Shown here: positions 9,695-22,195 of the stretch, in pieces
Position numbering within the stretch: the first letter of the stretch is position 1
How the letters are laid out: the number at the start of each line of letters is the position of its first letter
Origin: Leptodactylus fallax
Taxonomy: Eukaryota > Chordata > Amphibia > Anura > Leptodactylidae
Reading direction: 5' to 3'
Assembly: GCA_947044405.1 (NCBI GenBank)
Contig: CAMRHE010000647.1
Span: 186,001-250,000, forward strand
DNA: 64,000 bases
Translations under genes and position numbers: made by a program
The notes under the pieces: model-generated
What the model saw: only the letters and a program-made list of their open reading frames with translations
Told to the model about the DNA's origin: nothing
Databases searched by the model: none

Positions 9695-12600
9695 AGTCAT
9701 AGGTATTTCATGCACCAAGGTACAGTGTTTTTTTGAGACACTCCCATAGAATTAATGCTGAATAAATTTGCAATATAGAAGGCAATTTTGTAAGCCAGTT
9801 TTTTTTTTTTTTTTTTTTTTAATTCAGCATTTGTGTTCCTTTGTATTACATTATGGGCTTATATAGTCATTAGGTGCCATGTTATGACACCATACAACAT
9901 TTATTTTTTACACAAGACCTTCTTCTATTCCTAATTTAGGTTTAATATCATTATATTTATTATATTGTATCTGATATGACATTGAAAGTAACATTTATGC
10001 ATTCTGTCTATACTATATTTTTTTTATTCAGGTTTAAATATAGGCAAAATTATTCTAAATTACAATTGTAAATCTCCTGTAAGGGAAGTCCTCCTGTTAT
10101 ACGGTATTTTAGGTGCTTATTTTTTACTACCTTTTTTTCTCTTATAAATAGGAGTGTATTTCTAATGACATGTAATACATGTAATTAACTCCCCAGTGTG
10201 TAATAGCTGACGCTTTAACCTTTAGATGATTTTTCATTAGTAATTTTTTAGCAAGAATTACATATTTTTTGATGTCTTGTAGAAGTTTAAGACATACAGT
10301 CCTCTGAGCAGATAGTGTTGGTAGGCATGATGCAAGATGAGAGCCACTGAGTGAATCCTTTCCCTGCTTCAATGCATTGATCAGATATGAAACATTGTAA
10401 ATAGCTGGGACTACATAATGACACTGAGCGATCATTCTTAGGCTTTATGACATATGTATGAAATTGCATTTTTGATAGGGGACTTTATGATCCAAAACGG
10501 AGCACATATTTGCTTCCTTTTGTTTCAAAGCAGTTGTCATTTTCCCCTGTCTGTTGCTTATGCATGTCTTAGATGTGTGTTGTTCCTGCAGCAGTAATTG
10601 GTGGAAGAACAGATGGCGAATGTTAAGCCTCTGACAATGTTTCTATTAAAGAAGCAGAACAGAATTTTCAAGGAGGCTACAAGAGATTGAAAAATAGTGA
10701 TTTCTCAGCGGTAATATATTGCCAGTCAAAGCCACTGCCATATTACAAAATTTTTATAGTAGAAGTAATTAAAACTATGGGTCTATGAATTACCTGCAGC
10801 ATTGTATCATTTGTCAATTTTCCACAGCGTATATAAGTTATATGATGCGGTCTATATTAATTCAGTGGCAGCAGCTGGCACCAGGGCTTGAATAGTAGAA
10901 CAACTTTCTATTGTTTGCAGGAGTATCTTGTTTCATCTATTCTAATTGGAATAGGAGGAGAAGAGATGTTATTTGACAAGCAGTCAAAGATGAGATGGCA
11001 ATAGTCATTTTGTGTTGAAATGTTCATATATTACCTGATGGACTTACTAGCTAGAACAGTAATAGTCTTTATACTAGATGACAACTGTATTATTATATAT
11101 AGGGACAGTAGTAATTCAAAGAACTAAAGGAGGAGGCAACAAGCTTTTGTGCACAAGCAATAGCTTTAAACAGGTATCAGATCTGCGTGTTAATACACTA
11201 TTCTAGTACACTATCTTTGCCTTCATAAATTTTTCATGCCATGGATACAATAGTGAGTTAGAATTATTTATTAGAAAATACAGACTACATTGATATGCTG
11301 CACGTTCATGCTGTAAATCTCTTATTCTATTACATCCCAAAGATATTTTGTTTGGAATCTGGTAACCGTCCATGCTATTGAAATATACTACCTTCATGTT
11401 TATGGTGTTGGCGTGAAATGGTGTGGGCTCAGTAACATTCTGCATTAACCATATCTCCCTCTTTAAACTGGTTGCGTTGAGACTAGCTTCTATGACGTCT
11501 CCAATACACAGCACATAGAGAAAACAGGAGATTCTGCTCTCTAAAACACAACCGTGAAAAATGGCCATTTTTCTCAGCCATTTGACAGATTGATGAACAC
11601 TGGCGTTTATAATGCCAGTCTTCATAACTCCTAAGCCGGGGGAGTGTGCGTCTCATTTATGATGAGGCGCACCCTCCACTGAGCCATGCACCTGCAGGGG
11701 AAATCTACATCAACATTATTTACACCAGAAATCTGTGGAGCAAAGAGTGCTGTAGCTACCAATAGCCAATTAGCTTCCTTCTAGACAAGACAATGTCTGA
11801 TTGTCTTGTTTTCCAGGTAAATAGCCCCCCTATGCTTTTGTAACTGTCAAGAATCTCTGTTGCTTAAAAAAAGGATAGTTTGAAGCATTTTATTTTCCAT
11901 TAAGGATCTTCAGAGAAGAAGACTGAACAAATAAGAAATTCTCAGACCTGGAATATTCCTTGTTATCTGAGATGGTAAAGCAATGTACATGAACACATCA
12001 TTTGTCTTAGCTTCTTTGATTTGTTTTGTACTTTATAGTCTGACACTGGACTAACTGGTCTATAACAATACATCGTTCCAAGTTATGAGATCTTGGTTTC
12101 CTGTTATTTATATATCCTTGTATCAATGTATTCTGCAACACTGTACTTTAATGTCTCAGGCAAACAGGAAGTCATGTTGAAATGTGGAAGAAGCAGTATT
12201 TTCACAAGGGAACAAATCTAAGGACAGATAGAAGTGCAACAGTGCTATTCCTTTTCTAGTACTGTATAAATTTCCCAAACAGAACAACCATGATATATAA
12301 GCAATGTTCTGCATTCAGCTTGCTTTTTAATCTTTTTTTCTGCATTATAGATACAATATATATGGTGACAATATGATACTACATGTTTAGTACCAGTTTT
12401 GTGTCTTACCTGTCCATAATTTTGATGCAATAAGTAAATCTGTAAAAAATAACACATTCCCAATGTATACTGCCTCATTTTAAACAAAGAAACTTGCTGC
12501 TTGTCACATGTCTCTGCCAAAAGTCACTTGCCACTAAGTTTGCATTTCTAATGGATTAACGCATACTTAACCCATGAATTGACTTTTTAGGATAAGTTGC

Positions 12601-13963
12601 CTTGTGTCTGTTAATATGTAGTAACAGTATTTTTGGCCATAATCTGATAATACTCAGATGTCCTTGAGCGGGAAAGAGACCAGATAGCCTATAAAGAAAA
12701 CAGCTGTCACCCACTCAGAAGCAGCAACATTGCCATATAGGACATATAGAGAAGTACTGAACAGATGTGAATAAAGTGCTAGGGGTGAGATAGGAAATAT
12801 ACTGTCTACTAACTGCAAAAGTCTCTGTTTCTCATGTCTCTTCTCTCACACTCAGGTGCTCATCCCCCTCCACTATCATAGAAATATGTCTATGGGCACA
12901 TTAAATTTGATACTTCAGTAAGCTTAGAGGACAGACAGGGGAGACCAAGACAGATTCAGCATAGATTTCAGATTGAATGTACATTTAGGAGGAATGAGGG
13001 AAGGAGGAAAGGAGAACAAACATATTGATTAATGCAATGTTTGTTGGCAGTTACATGACCATTTATTAGACAAATAACATTTAAACCTGAATTAGCCCAA
13101 TATTAGCCTCTATGGCTATGTAAAAGGAGGTTGGAAAGTCGTTCTCTGATAATTAAAAAAAGTGATAATGATTCTGCCGATTTTTGGGAATTCCCATTAA
13201 GCAAGAGGTTTGTTTTGATACCATACATGTTTGGCTAACAGTTGAAACACACTGGGACTTAACTACAGCTGGCTAGTTTCACAGCGAAGGTCCGTTTAAA
13301 TGTATTCAACAAAGATCAAAATGTTATATAGTCTCCAGGAACTTATTTTCTGGATAATGCTTTTCTTTTCTAATTCTCAGTACATTCTCCAAACTCTATA
13401 AAAATGTTCAACATCTCTTTCAATCTTTGGTGATTTCCTGTTTACTAAAGGGTCAGTAAACCCCAGCAGCATCAGTTTAATGCTTGACTTGGCAACATTG
13501 AGTGTAGCTTAATGACAAGGCCATCTGAGTGCACATTGAAAAGAGCATTTGGTTGGGATATTCTTTGCTGGAATTAACTCATTGGCATACTCCCTGGTTT
13601 AGTTCCCTGGTGTGGTAATAGCTTTACAACCAATGTAAATAGAGCTGTAAGGGGTATGTATTTATTTTCTCTATATAAATAACATCTAAGAAATGCAAAA
13701 TATGTTTTTCTTGTAGGAGTTTGGGCCATTTCAATAATATATATTCTGACAACACATGTAATGACATTATACAGTTGGAAAAAATAGCGTGGATACCTTT
13801 AGTTTTTAAATAGTCAAGTTTAGTCATCCTAACACACTTGTCATCACCAGTAATGCCCTCTTTTTTTTCTCAGTTACATACCTTATATCACTGTTCATAA
13901 ACCGTATTACCATTGCAGTTCTAAAAAATCTATAGTCTATTTTTTTAGGGGCGTGATATATCA
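9695..13963. other. Long non-repetitive, gene-free stretch
   Basis: Over 4.2 kb I see no transposon terminus, tandem array or credible coding frame. Long T tracts lie at about 9800-9823 and 10018-10026. The ORFs are all under 145 codons, AT-biased and without domains. The part 10490-11010 is smoother in composition than its surroundings and is noted as a candidate conserved non-coding element. The stretch may be intergenic or intronic; nothing here decides. Confidence 0.45.
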
Positions 13964-14437
13964 GACCTGACAATGTTTCAAAGGGACTGATTGTTGGTGT
14001 GTGCCTGAGTTACTGGGTTGATGGTTGTGTCAAGATCTACTGGTTCCTTGTTGACATCTCAGTATGCAAAGACCAGGAAAACAGACAGAAACAATTGAGG
14101 TTAAATGTCAAAGCTTGACTTTGCTTTGGCTATTGCAGCGCCCTCTTTGTGTTCCCACTGATTCTTGTACCCTTAAACTTGATTTTAACTCTGCAATAAT
14201 TTGGAGAGACGTAGTTTTGGGTTTTTTGGTACAGTTTCTCTGTCTCTGATGTAAAGCTTTGACTTTTGACCACAGCTGATTCTCTCTGCAGATTATTTTC
14301 TGGTGCTTTTGCATGCTGAGATGTGATCAAGGAGCCAGTAGACCTTAACACACCTATCAGCTCAGCAACTCTGGTCACAGGCACCCCCACCAGGCACACA
14401 CCAACAATCAACCAACTGTGGAAATCTGTCAGGTTTG
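13964..14437. mobile_element. Fold-back (long TIR) element F1
   Basis: About 140 bp from the left end (from GACCTGACA) return inverted at about 14268-14437 (to TGTCAGGTT), including the pair GATTGTTGGTGTGTGCCT and its complement. The arms are roughly 75-80 percent alike by eye and the spacer is about 160 bp. There is no coding frame. I could not identify the superfamily or a clear target duplication. Confidence 0.6.
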
Positions 14438-14458
14438 ACATACCACCCCCCTACAATA

Positions 14459-14482
14459 AATAAACAAACAAACAAACAAACA
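14459..14482. repeat. (AAAC)n microsatellite
   Basis: Five to six AAAC units lie directly after the right end of the fold-back element. Confidence 0.9.
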
Positions 14483-14577
14483 GATTTTTACACCAGCACA
14501 GGTAATAAAGTTTATCAGCAACAATATCAACTACGTGACTGAGAAAGAAGGGGTATTTCTTGTGATAGTAGGTGTGT

Positions 14578-14762
14578 CAGGCTAGGTTCACATCTGCACC
14601 TGGATTCCGTTTGGGGTTTCCCTCCCGAACCATCTTAAAAAATGTGGAGGACTTTTCTCTTCGCATTTTTCCGCATTTTTTAGGTGGAAACCAGGCGGAA
14701 ACACCGGCGGACCCCATTATAGTCTATGGGGTCCGAGGGTTTCCTCAAGTAACTATTTTTTA
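14578..14762. repeat. Short GC-richer interspersed repeat fragment
   Basis: The segment begins with GGCTAGGTTCACATCTG and contains CCATTATAGTCTATGGGGTC. These phrases resemble the opening GGGTGGGTTCACACTTG of the palindrome at 57237 and other 'set before a T-rich body' repeats. No gene is present. Class and exact ends are unknown. Confidence 0.4.
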
Positions 14763-15015
14763 ACCGGATTAGGTTTGACTATGTAAATATTGTTATTTTG
14801 TCCAACCCTTGTATATTTCTATGCATGTGTGTATTTATGTAAATGTTTACTAAACCAAATTGAAAACTAGTCACTGTGAATAGCAGTGGGGTTTAATTTT
14901 TCCCATAAAATTGAATAAAAGATATGTAGCAGATAAGGCATGAAAGAGAATTTCTGGTAAAGCCGGTGACTCATACACACAAGTACAAGACATTATAGGT
15001 CTGTACAAGTTATTT

Positions 15016-15026
15016 GTGGTACAGAT
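15016..15026 (-). repeat. L1 target-site duplication, 3' side
   Basis: GTGGTACAGAT precedes the oligo-T tract and recurs exactly at 22566-22576 beyond the 5' end of the L1. It marks target-primed insertion of a complete element. Confidence 0.9.
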
Positions 15027-15426
15027 ATTTTTTTTTTTTTTTTTTTTTTTAAACTCGGTTTATTGAACAATCGTACAACAAATTACACATCAATAGTACA
15101 AGCTTAAAAAGGAATAACAAAGGACATATTCTAAAAGTTGTACAAAGACATATCAGAAACTAGACAAAAAGAACCAAAACAGTGCTGCATAGTCCATGGT
15201 AGATGTAAATATCAGATACAAATCGTCCAGGAGAGAATCCAGGCAAGGGAGCCGAAAGAAACACAGAGTCCAAATCAACCTGTAGGGAGCAAAGGCATAT
15301 ACAAAAACCCCACACATATACAAACAAGATATCCTAATAAATACTTCCTATGGCGGAACTCCAGGGAGACTTAGTAGATAATAAGGAAAATACTATACAA
15401 CTCAAACTGGACACTCCTTCCTGCGT
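15027..15426 (-). other. L1 3' UTR and poly(A) tail
   Basis: The 3' UTR follows the ORF2 stop and ends in about 22 A residues (minus strand) after a CAATAAACC signal (plus strand GGTTTATTG at about 15056-15064). No further coding frame is seen. Confidence 0.8.
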
Positions 15427-18400
15427 CTAAGTAGTGAGTGTGTGCAGGGCATTAGGAAATGATGGGGCTGTGTATAGAGTCAGAGGTGAGTCACACCAAG
15501 AGCCCCAAACCTTCCGAAATTTTTCAGGGCAATCTCTGCCTTTATATACTATTTTATTATATGGGATAATGGAATTTACCAATTTCCTCCACATGGATAG
15601 GGAGGAGGGGCGAGGATCCATCCAGCGCAAGGCAATAGCCTTCCTGGCTAGGAAAAGGGATTCTCGCAGAAAGATGCGAGTATGATGGGGCCATATTTCC
15701 TCATCCAGGATACCAAACAGACAAATTTCAGGCGAACATGGAATTGGGGTCCCCAGTATGTCTGATAATAAGTTCACGACCTCAGTCCAAAATGCTTTAA
15801 TTATAGGACACTCCCATATCATATGCCAAAAATCACAATGTCTAGCAGTGCACCGTAAACATCCAGGATGTTGTAGCCGTCCCATTTTATGCAGACGTGC
15901 AGGGGTCAAGTAACTTTGATTCAAAATGTTTACTTGTATAAGCTTATTATTAGCGGCTGGGGAAACAAACTGTGCCGACTCCAAAAGGTCAGAAAATGTC
16001 TCGTCTGTGAGAGCAGGGATAAGAGTGCGCCATTTCGTTAGAGCCGGAGCTTCCAGACGAGACATCCTGACCTGTATAAGATGGGCATACAATGCTGAGA
16101 TAAGGCCCTGGGGACCTTGAGACCTGAGCACCCCTATAAGGGGATATGTGGAAATGCTGACAGCCGGTGGAGGAAACTGTGTGGACATGGCGTGTCTAAT
16201 TTAGAGAAACCTGAAAAATTGGGTTCGAGGGATACCAAATTGGGTACTCAAAGAGTCGAAAGAGCGGAATACGCCCTGATCATAAATATCAGCCAGGGAC
16301 GTAACTCCAAACTGTTTCCAACTCCGTGCATCCGGAAGGGCATATAATTCGGTCAAACCTGGGTTATCCCATATCGGAGTTTCAGTAGGGACTCCAGTAT
16401 AAGCCGCCACCCGCTTAGCTCGCTGCCAGACCTGTATTGCCAATGTATGGATTGGGAGCAAGCTACCTCTATACAGGTGTGGTTGTTCCAAAACCGGCCA
16501 TAAGTTGGGTATATGTAGATGATATGCTAAATGTGCCTCAGGGCCAGGCAGAGGATCCGCCAACAACCAGGACCTAAGATATCGAAGTTGACCAGCAAGA
16601 TAATATAAAAATATATCAGGAAGAGCCATCCCGCCCATAGCTTTAGGCCGCTGCAATGTGGAGAAACGTAATTTAGACCTCGAACTGCCCCATATAAAGG
16701 GAATAAGTATGGAATCCAATTGCTTAAAGAACTTCTGTGGTACTGACACAGCCACATGTTCTAAAATATACAAACATTTGGGGAGGACCACCATTTTAAT
16801 AAGATTAATCCGCCCTGCAACGGACAGGGGTAAAGCCCCCCACACCCTAAATTTAGCCCGAAAATGACCAAGCAGTGGATATATATTTAAACTCAGGAAT
16901 TGTCTATGATCATTGGAAATATGGATCCCTAAGTATTTACAGGCATCTACAACCTTCAGGCCACAAATATATTCTCCCATATTTCCCAGTGATTGTCTAA
17001 AAAGGGGCATATATGATGATTTGGCCCAATTTATCCGTAGACCAGAGTATATACCAAATTTATCGATTATTGCCATAGCTCTAGGGAGTGTATGAGCAGG
17101 GTCAGACATAAATAATAGGAGGTCGTCTGCATAAAGGGCTGTCCGTTCCTCCTTAGTGCCAATAATCACTCCCTTGTAAACCGGGTTTGTCCTAAGGATA
17201 ATAGCAAGAGGCTCTATCGCCAATGCAAAGAGTAATGGAGACAACGGACATCCCTGGCGAGTTCCCCTAGAGAGAGTGAAATACGGGGATAACGCACCAT
17301 TAATGGAGAGTGCGGCTCTAGGGGACTGATAAAGGAGCATAATCCAAGCAATAAACAATTCCCCAAAACCGAAACACCTCAGAACCTGAAGCAAAAATGG
17401 CCATTCCACCGAATCAAATGCCTTAGTGGCATCAATGGAAGCAACCGCCCAATCCTGTTTAAGAGCAGCCCCTATCTGAGAAACCACCTGGACCCGTCTA
17501 AGGTTATCAGAAGTAGATTTGCCGGGCATGAAGCCCGTTTGGTCTGAGTGAATTAAATCCAAAACCACAGTATTCAACCTCTTAGCGAGAATTTTAGTAA
17601 GTAATTTATAATCGATGTTAAGGAGAGAAATAGGTCTATATGACCCACAGTCCAACGGATCCCTATCTGGTTTAAGAAGGAGAACAATATTAGCATCATA
17701 GAAGGAATCAGGCAGAGTGCGGGCCACAAACACATCTTGATAACATTTCAATAAGACAGGGAGCAGTTTATCCTGATATTGTACATATACCTCAACCGGA
17801 ATACCATCCGGGCCCGGTGATTTCCCTTTGGCCATGTCCACCTGTGAACCGAGAGCAAGGCAGGTGGTTTGGACTCCGCAACCAGAAATGAACGCACACG
17901 CGGTAGTTCAAGAAAAGAATATATATTTACTATAAGTTAATAAAGGCTATTTGAAGGTAAAATGACAGGGCTAAAGACAAGCAAAATATACAATATAGCA
18001 TGAACAATTTCAAGGCAAATTCTGCAATGGTTTCTACTTTTACTCTGTCCAATTCTGCAGTATGGACACTGAATGAACAATATACTCAAAACTATCCCTA
18101 ACTGACCCTGACATCACATTTGGGTGCACCCCCTTTTCCCCAGTGGACCAGGTGGACCGCTTACAGTCTATAGAAGCGCGCGGTGGGGCCCAAAGTCGTT
18201 CCTTTCTTTTATAGTGAAACGTCCTCTCCTCACTGTTATCAGGATCTTGGGAGAAATGAAGTCCTCTTTAACAGGGAAACCCAATGAATGCAATGTAATC
18301 CAACAGCAGATTCCACTCAGCACACTGACAGTCCTGCCGAATCCATACACTGAGCTGGGATGTAAGCCGGGGTTTAGCAGGTGCTGTCCAGTACATCAAC

Positions 18401-20187
18401 AGCACTGCGAGTCTCTATCTGTGGTATCCATATACACAGTCACAATGTCAGTCTCACTGATCAGCCACTGAGCACAGTTCCTTTCACGTGGACTCACTAG
18501 TCCTGTTGTCTCTTTACACTCTGTTTGTCTCTGGACCAAGATACAGCTTAGCTGTACAGAAAAATATCCACACCAGTTCAATACAACACTTGCTAAGATG
18601 GCTGCTGCTCTCTGTCTCGTCACTTCCTGCTTCTCTGCTCACATTCTGTCTGCAGAACAGGCAGGCTGACATAAAAGGGGGGTGAGTCACTCCAGCATCA
18701 TGTCACAATTACAATGGCTGCTGTCTTAAAGGAACAGAATCACAGAAATACATTCAACATTAACAGTTTATACAGACAAATGAAGCTTAGGACAACATTG
18801 GCTGTCTCTTACACACCAATGCATCAGATAATTCCTCCAGTCTAAGGGGAGAGTCCAGAAACTCCCGTTGTTCATTTGTCAGGGTTGGAAAGGAAACATC
18901 TGCCAAATACTGGACAATATCCTGAGTAGGTGCATGTAACTGAGATTGGTAGAGGGTCGAGAAATATTGATGAAAACGGTCACGGATGGCCGCACTATCA
19001 GATAGGGCATCCCCGTCCATCGAATTAATTCTCAAAATTGCTGGAGAGGCTGTGTTATAATGGATAAGATGGGATAAAAGGCTACTAGACTGATTACCCA
19101 ACTCATAAAATCGTTGTTTAGTGAAAAATTGAGACCTGCGGGCCTTTTCATGTAGAACATGTAGATATTGCCTACCCAGTTGAAGTCACTCAGTTCTGGA
19201 GTCATCAGTAGGATTAGCTATATACGCAGCCTCCAACAATGCACATTTTTCAGCTAAGTCTCTCTCAAGGGAAGACGATTCTCTTTTAATGTATGAAATA
19301 GAGGATTTGAGACATCCCCTCAAATATGCTTTCATAGTTTCCCATAAGATAGTAGGTGTGGTGGTAGGGGAATTAATATCTAAGAAGGCTTGCAACTGAT
19401 CCGGAATACGGTCATGCACTGCTATCAGCTTGAGCCAAAAGGGGTGAATACGCCAGTTATGAGAAGGTCTAGAGAGGTCAGTATCCCCAAATTCCAGCAG
19501 CAACGGAGAATGGTCAGACGTTGCCCTGGGCAAATATGAGATGTTAAGCAAAAGGGAACATGCCTTAATATTGCCTAGTGCATGATCAATACGGGACAGA
19601 GAGTGATGAGTGGCAGAATGACAGGAGAACACCAGGGCCTGTGGATATTTAAGACGCCAGAGATCATGCCAACCCACTTCCTGTACAAGCTGGGCCAGGG
19701 GAGTAGGGTGAGCACCAGAAGGGGCAGGGGAAGCATCCATTAATTTATTAAGATCTCCCATGCAAACCACTGTAGCGGCAGGAAATTTAGCCGCAAAGTG
19801 GGCTGCTTCATGTAAAACTGAAAAGTCACATGCAGGTGGCAAATAAAGTCCTAGGATGACATAAAGTTTAGACTCTATCCAGGCCTGCACAAACACATAA
19901 CACCCATCAGGGTCCCTAACAGTGAGGCCCGGCTCCCAGCGGAGCCTGCGGTGAACCAGGAGGGACACCCCTCTAGAGAAATTAGTATGAGTGGAGTGCA
20001 GGGCCCACTGGACCCAGGGTTTTTGTAAGTATCTGGTCATATCAGGTGCTAGATGTGTCTCCTGCAAGCACACCAAATCAGGGTTGTATTGTCTAAGGTG
20101 GGAAAAAATAGTAGAGCGTTTCTTCACACCGCCCATACCCCGTATATTCCAAGAGCATACTTTAAGGGTCGCCATAACACCATACAA
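15427..20187 (-). pseudogene. L1 ORF2: endonuclease-reverse transcriptase, interrupted
   Basis: Without the LTR the frame would be about 1261 codons. The N-terminal apurinic-type endonuclease (about residues 1-235) has CSWNIRG, LQETH, MGDLN, SRIDH and SDHSP. The reverse transcriptase has PGPDGIP, YRPISLLN, FDSVEW, GTRQGCPLSP and YADDLLLF. The C-terminal region has a Cys-rich segment (CLRCTARHCDFWHMIWEC). Three lesions are seen: a TGA at 19186-19188, a TAA at 16201-16203, and the LTR at 17843-18813 between endonuclease and RT. Both stops are in frame and look like single changes (probably CGA to TGA and CAA to TAA). The start is MYGVMATLKV or the inner ATG five codons on. Confidence 0.92.
17843..18813. 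mobile_element. Probable solo LTR inserted in L1 ORF2
   Basis: The 971-bp insert has TG...CA ends on both strands (TGTGAACC at left, TCTTACA at right). It is flanked by a 4-bp duplication CACC (17839-17842 and 18814-18817). Joining the flanks restores the L1 frame exactly. There is no coding frame. On the minus strand an ACTATAAAAG string at about 18213 could be a promoter, so minus orientation is favoured. A 4-6 bp duplication with TG/CA ends fits an LTR from a Ty3-like element or endogenous retrovirus left after recombination; which one cannot be said. Confidence 0.7.
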
Positions 20188-20607
20188 TCACATTATACAT
20201 TAAGAATGAGGGGTTCCCCCCGACCCCCACCATTAACCTCCCCATCGGACCGTTAAACCGAAAAAAGGACTTGCAGCAATAATTCAACCAAAACTGGAAA
20301 CCCATAAGGGGCATTCCAACTATTAGTGAGGAGTCTAAGATTGCTCCTACACAATACGTGGCACTTGGTAAATGGGGGAAGTAGTGCACCCAAGATGGTA
20401 TGGTAATAGGGCACTATCTTCAAACTAAAAAGCACAAGCAATAAACTATCACTATAATGTGAATCTCCAAAGGGACCCTAAACAGAAAAATTCTTGGCCG
20501 ATGCCCATGGGGCAGCCAAACACCCATCATATGAAAAGTCCATAGGCAACCGCAAGCAATAATAACAGTCATTAGTGGGGGCTGGGCCACAGTCATCATA
20601 TACCCTG
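20188..20607 (-). other. L1 inter-ORF spacer
   Basis: The 420-bp spacer between ORF1 and ORF2 has no conserved frame. It includes a C-rich patch at 20215-20245. Confidence 0.6.
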
Positions 20608-21480
20608 TTACCGTCTGGGAGGTCGAGGCAGTAGGTTCAGCCAGTCTTCCGCCTCCTGCGGGGATGTGAAGAAAATAACCCTGTCCTCATGGATCACACG
20701 GAGCCGTGCAGGATAAGCCATGGAGTAATGAATGGAACTTTCCCGCAGTCGACGCTTGACATTGACAAAAGTGGCACGGGTCTTCTGTAGTGCCGCAGAA
20801 AAATCAGGAAAAATGGAGATGGATGAACTGTTGAATTTAATCTCTCCAAGTTGATGTGCTGCCCGCAGCGCTGCATCTCGATCCCCACTGCTGAGAAGAC
20901 GGGCCAACAGCGGCCTCGGAGGGGCACCCTGAGGGGGCGGTCTGGCAGGAACTCTATGGGCCCTTTCCACGGCAAAGGCAGGAGAAAACTTGGCCTCCGG
21001 TAGGGTTTCTTTCAACCACCTCTCCATAAACTCACATGGATTAGCCCCTTCTGACCGTTCCGGCAAGCCAAGAATGCGCAGGTTGTTGCGACGGAGTCTG
21101 TTCTCAAGATCATCCGCTCTCTGCGTCCACAACTCAGCCGATCTCTGCAGTGCAGTAAGCCTCGCCGGTACTGGGACTGAATTATCCTCTAAGAGAGAGA
21201 TGCGATCCTCCACCTCCTTCACTCGACCCCGTAAGGTCTGAAAATCTTGACGCAAAAGGCCCACATCAATCTTGACTTCCTCAATTTTACCTGTGAGGGA
21301 CGAGGTGCTGGACTGGATCGCCTCAAGCAACTGAGTCGAGACCTGTCGCAACGTGGGCTCCGCGTCCTCAGCAGGAGATGCCGCCGACGGTGGATCCAGT
21401 GCCGGCGGGCTGCGCTGCGGCTGCTCCCTGGCAAATCCCCGGAGACGCTCAGAAGCCGATCCTTTAGACTAGCGACTCAT
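20608..21480 (-). pseudogene. L1 ORF1: RNA-binding chaperone protein, early stop
   Basis: ORF1 proteins trimerise and bind L1 RNA. The frame from ATG 21480 would give about 290 residues. It has a Pro-rich start, a coiled coil (heptads such as LLRQDFQTLRGRVKEVEDRI), an RRM-like core (DDLENRLRRNNLRILGLPE) and a basic C-terminal domain (RARPPP region to the RPPRR end). Codon 4 is TAG (21469-21471), so the first usable start is internal, near 21351 or later. The remainder is open to TAA at 20608-20610. The coiled coil and RRM order place it in the L1 clade rather than Tx1 or CR1. Confidence 0.88.
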
Positions 21481-21499
21481 GGCAAGACAACAACAGTGA

Positions 21500-22195
21500 C
21501 CACCAAGCAGCCAGTAGGTAGTATCAGAGGATTAGGATGCAGTACTCAATAGCCAGATAAATCAGCAAATAGGTGTTATCAGAGGGTCAGGCTATAGCGG
21601 CATCCACCATGCAGCCAACAGGTGTTATCAGAGGGACGGCCCCCAGCAGTGTCCACAATGCGGCCAATAGATAGTAACAGAGGATCAGGATACAGTATTG
21701 ACTTGCCAGACAAAACAGCGAATAGGTGCCATCTGAGAGTCAGTCTGCAACAGCATCCACCACACGGCCAGTAGGTGTTATCAGAGGAGCAGCTCCCAGC
21801 AGCGTCCACGATGTAGCCAATAAACAGCCACAGAGGGTCAGGATACAGTACTCACTCGCCAGACAAAGCAGCCAATAGGTGTTATCAGAGGGTCAGGCTA
21901 TAGCGGCATCCACCATGCAGCCAACAGGTGTTATCAGAGGGACAGCCCCCAGCAGTGTCCACGATGCGGCCAATAGATAGTAACAGAGGATCAGGATACA
22001 GTACTCACTCGCCAGACAAAGCAGCCAATAGGTGTTATCAGAGGGTCAGTCCATAGTGGCATCTACCATGCTGGCCAGTAGGTGTTATCAGAGGGACTAT
22101 ATCTAGCAATGTCCACAATACAACCTGTAGATAGTAGCAGAGGACCAAGATATGGCACATCAGCTGCCAGGAGGTGTTATCAGAGGGCCAGTTTG
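21500..22195 (-). repeat. L1 5' UTR tandem array, 153-bp unit of three ~50-bp subunits
   Basis: The phrase ACAGTACTCACTCGCCAG or close variants recurs at 21538, 21691, 21844 and 21997, an exact 153-bp period. Each unit splits into three related subunits of 49, 49 and 55 bp that share CAATAGGTGTTATCAGAGGG or variants. About 4.3 units are present. Tandem promoter monomers upstream of ORF1 are known in rodent L1; here the array sits in the same position, so an additive promoter role is plausible but inferred. Confidence 0.85.

Noticed and set aside
11203..11625. 140-codon minus-strand frame
   Set aside because: No recognisable domain, AT-biased codons and no splice or promoter context that I can support.
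18124..18471. 115-codon frame inside the LTR-like insert
   Set aside because: No gag, pol or env motif and no context; chance open frame in a GC-richer LTR.
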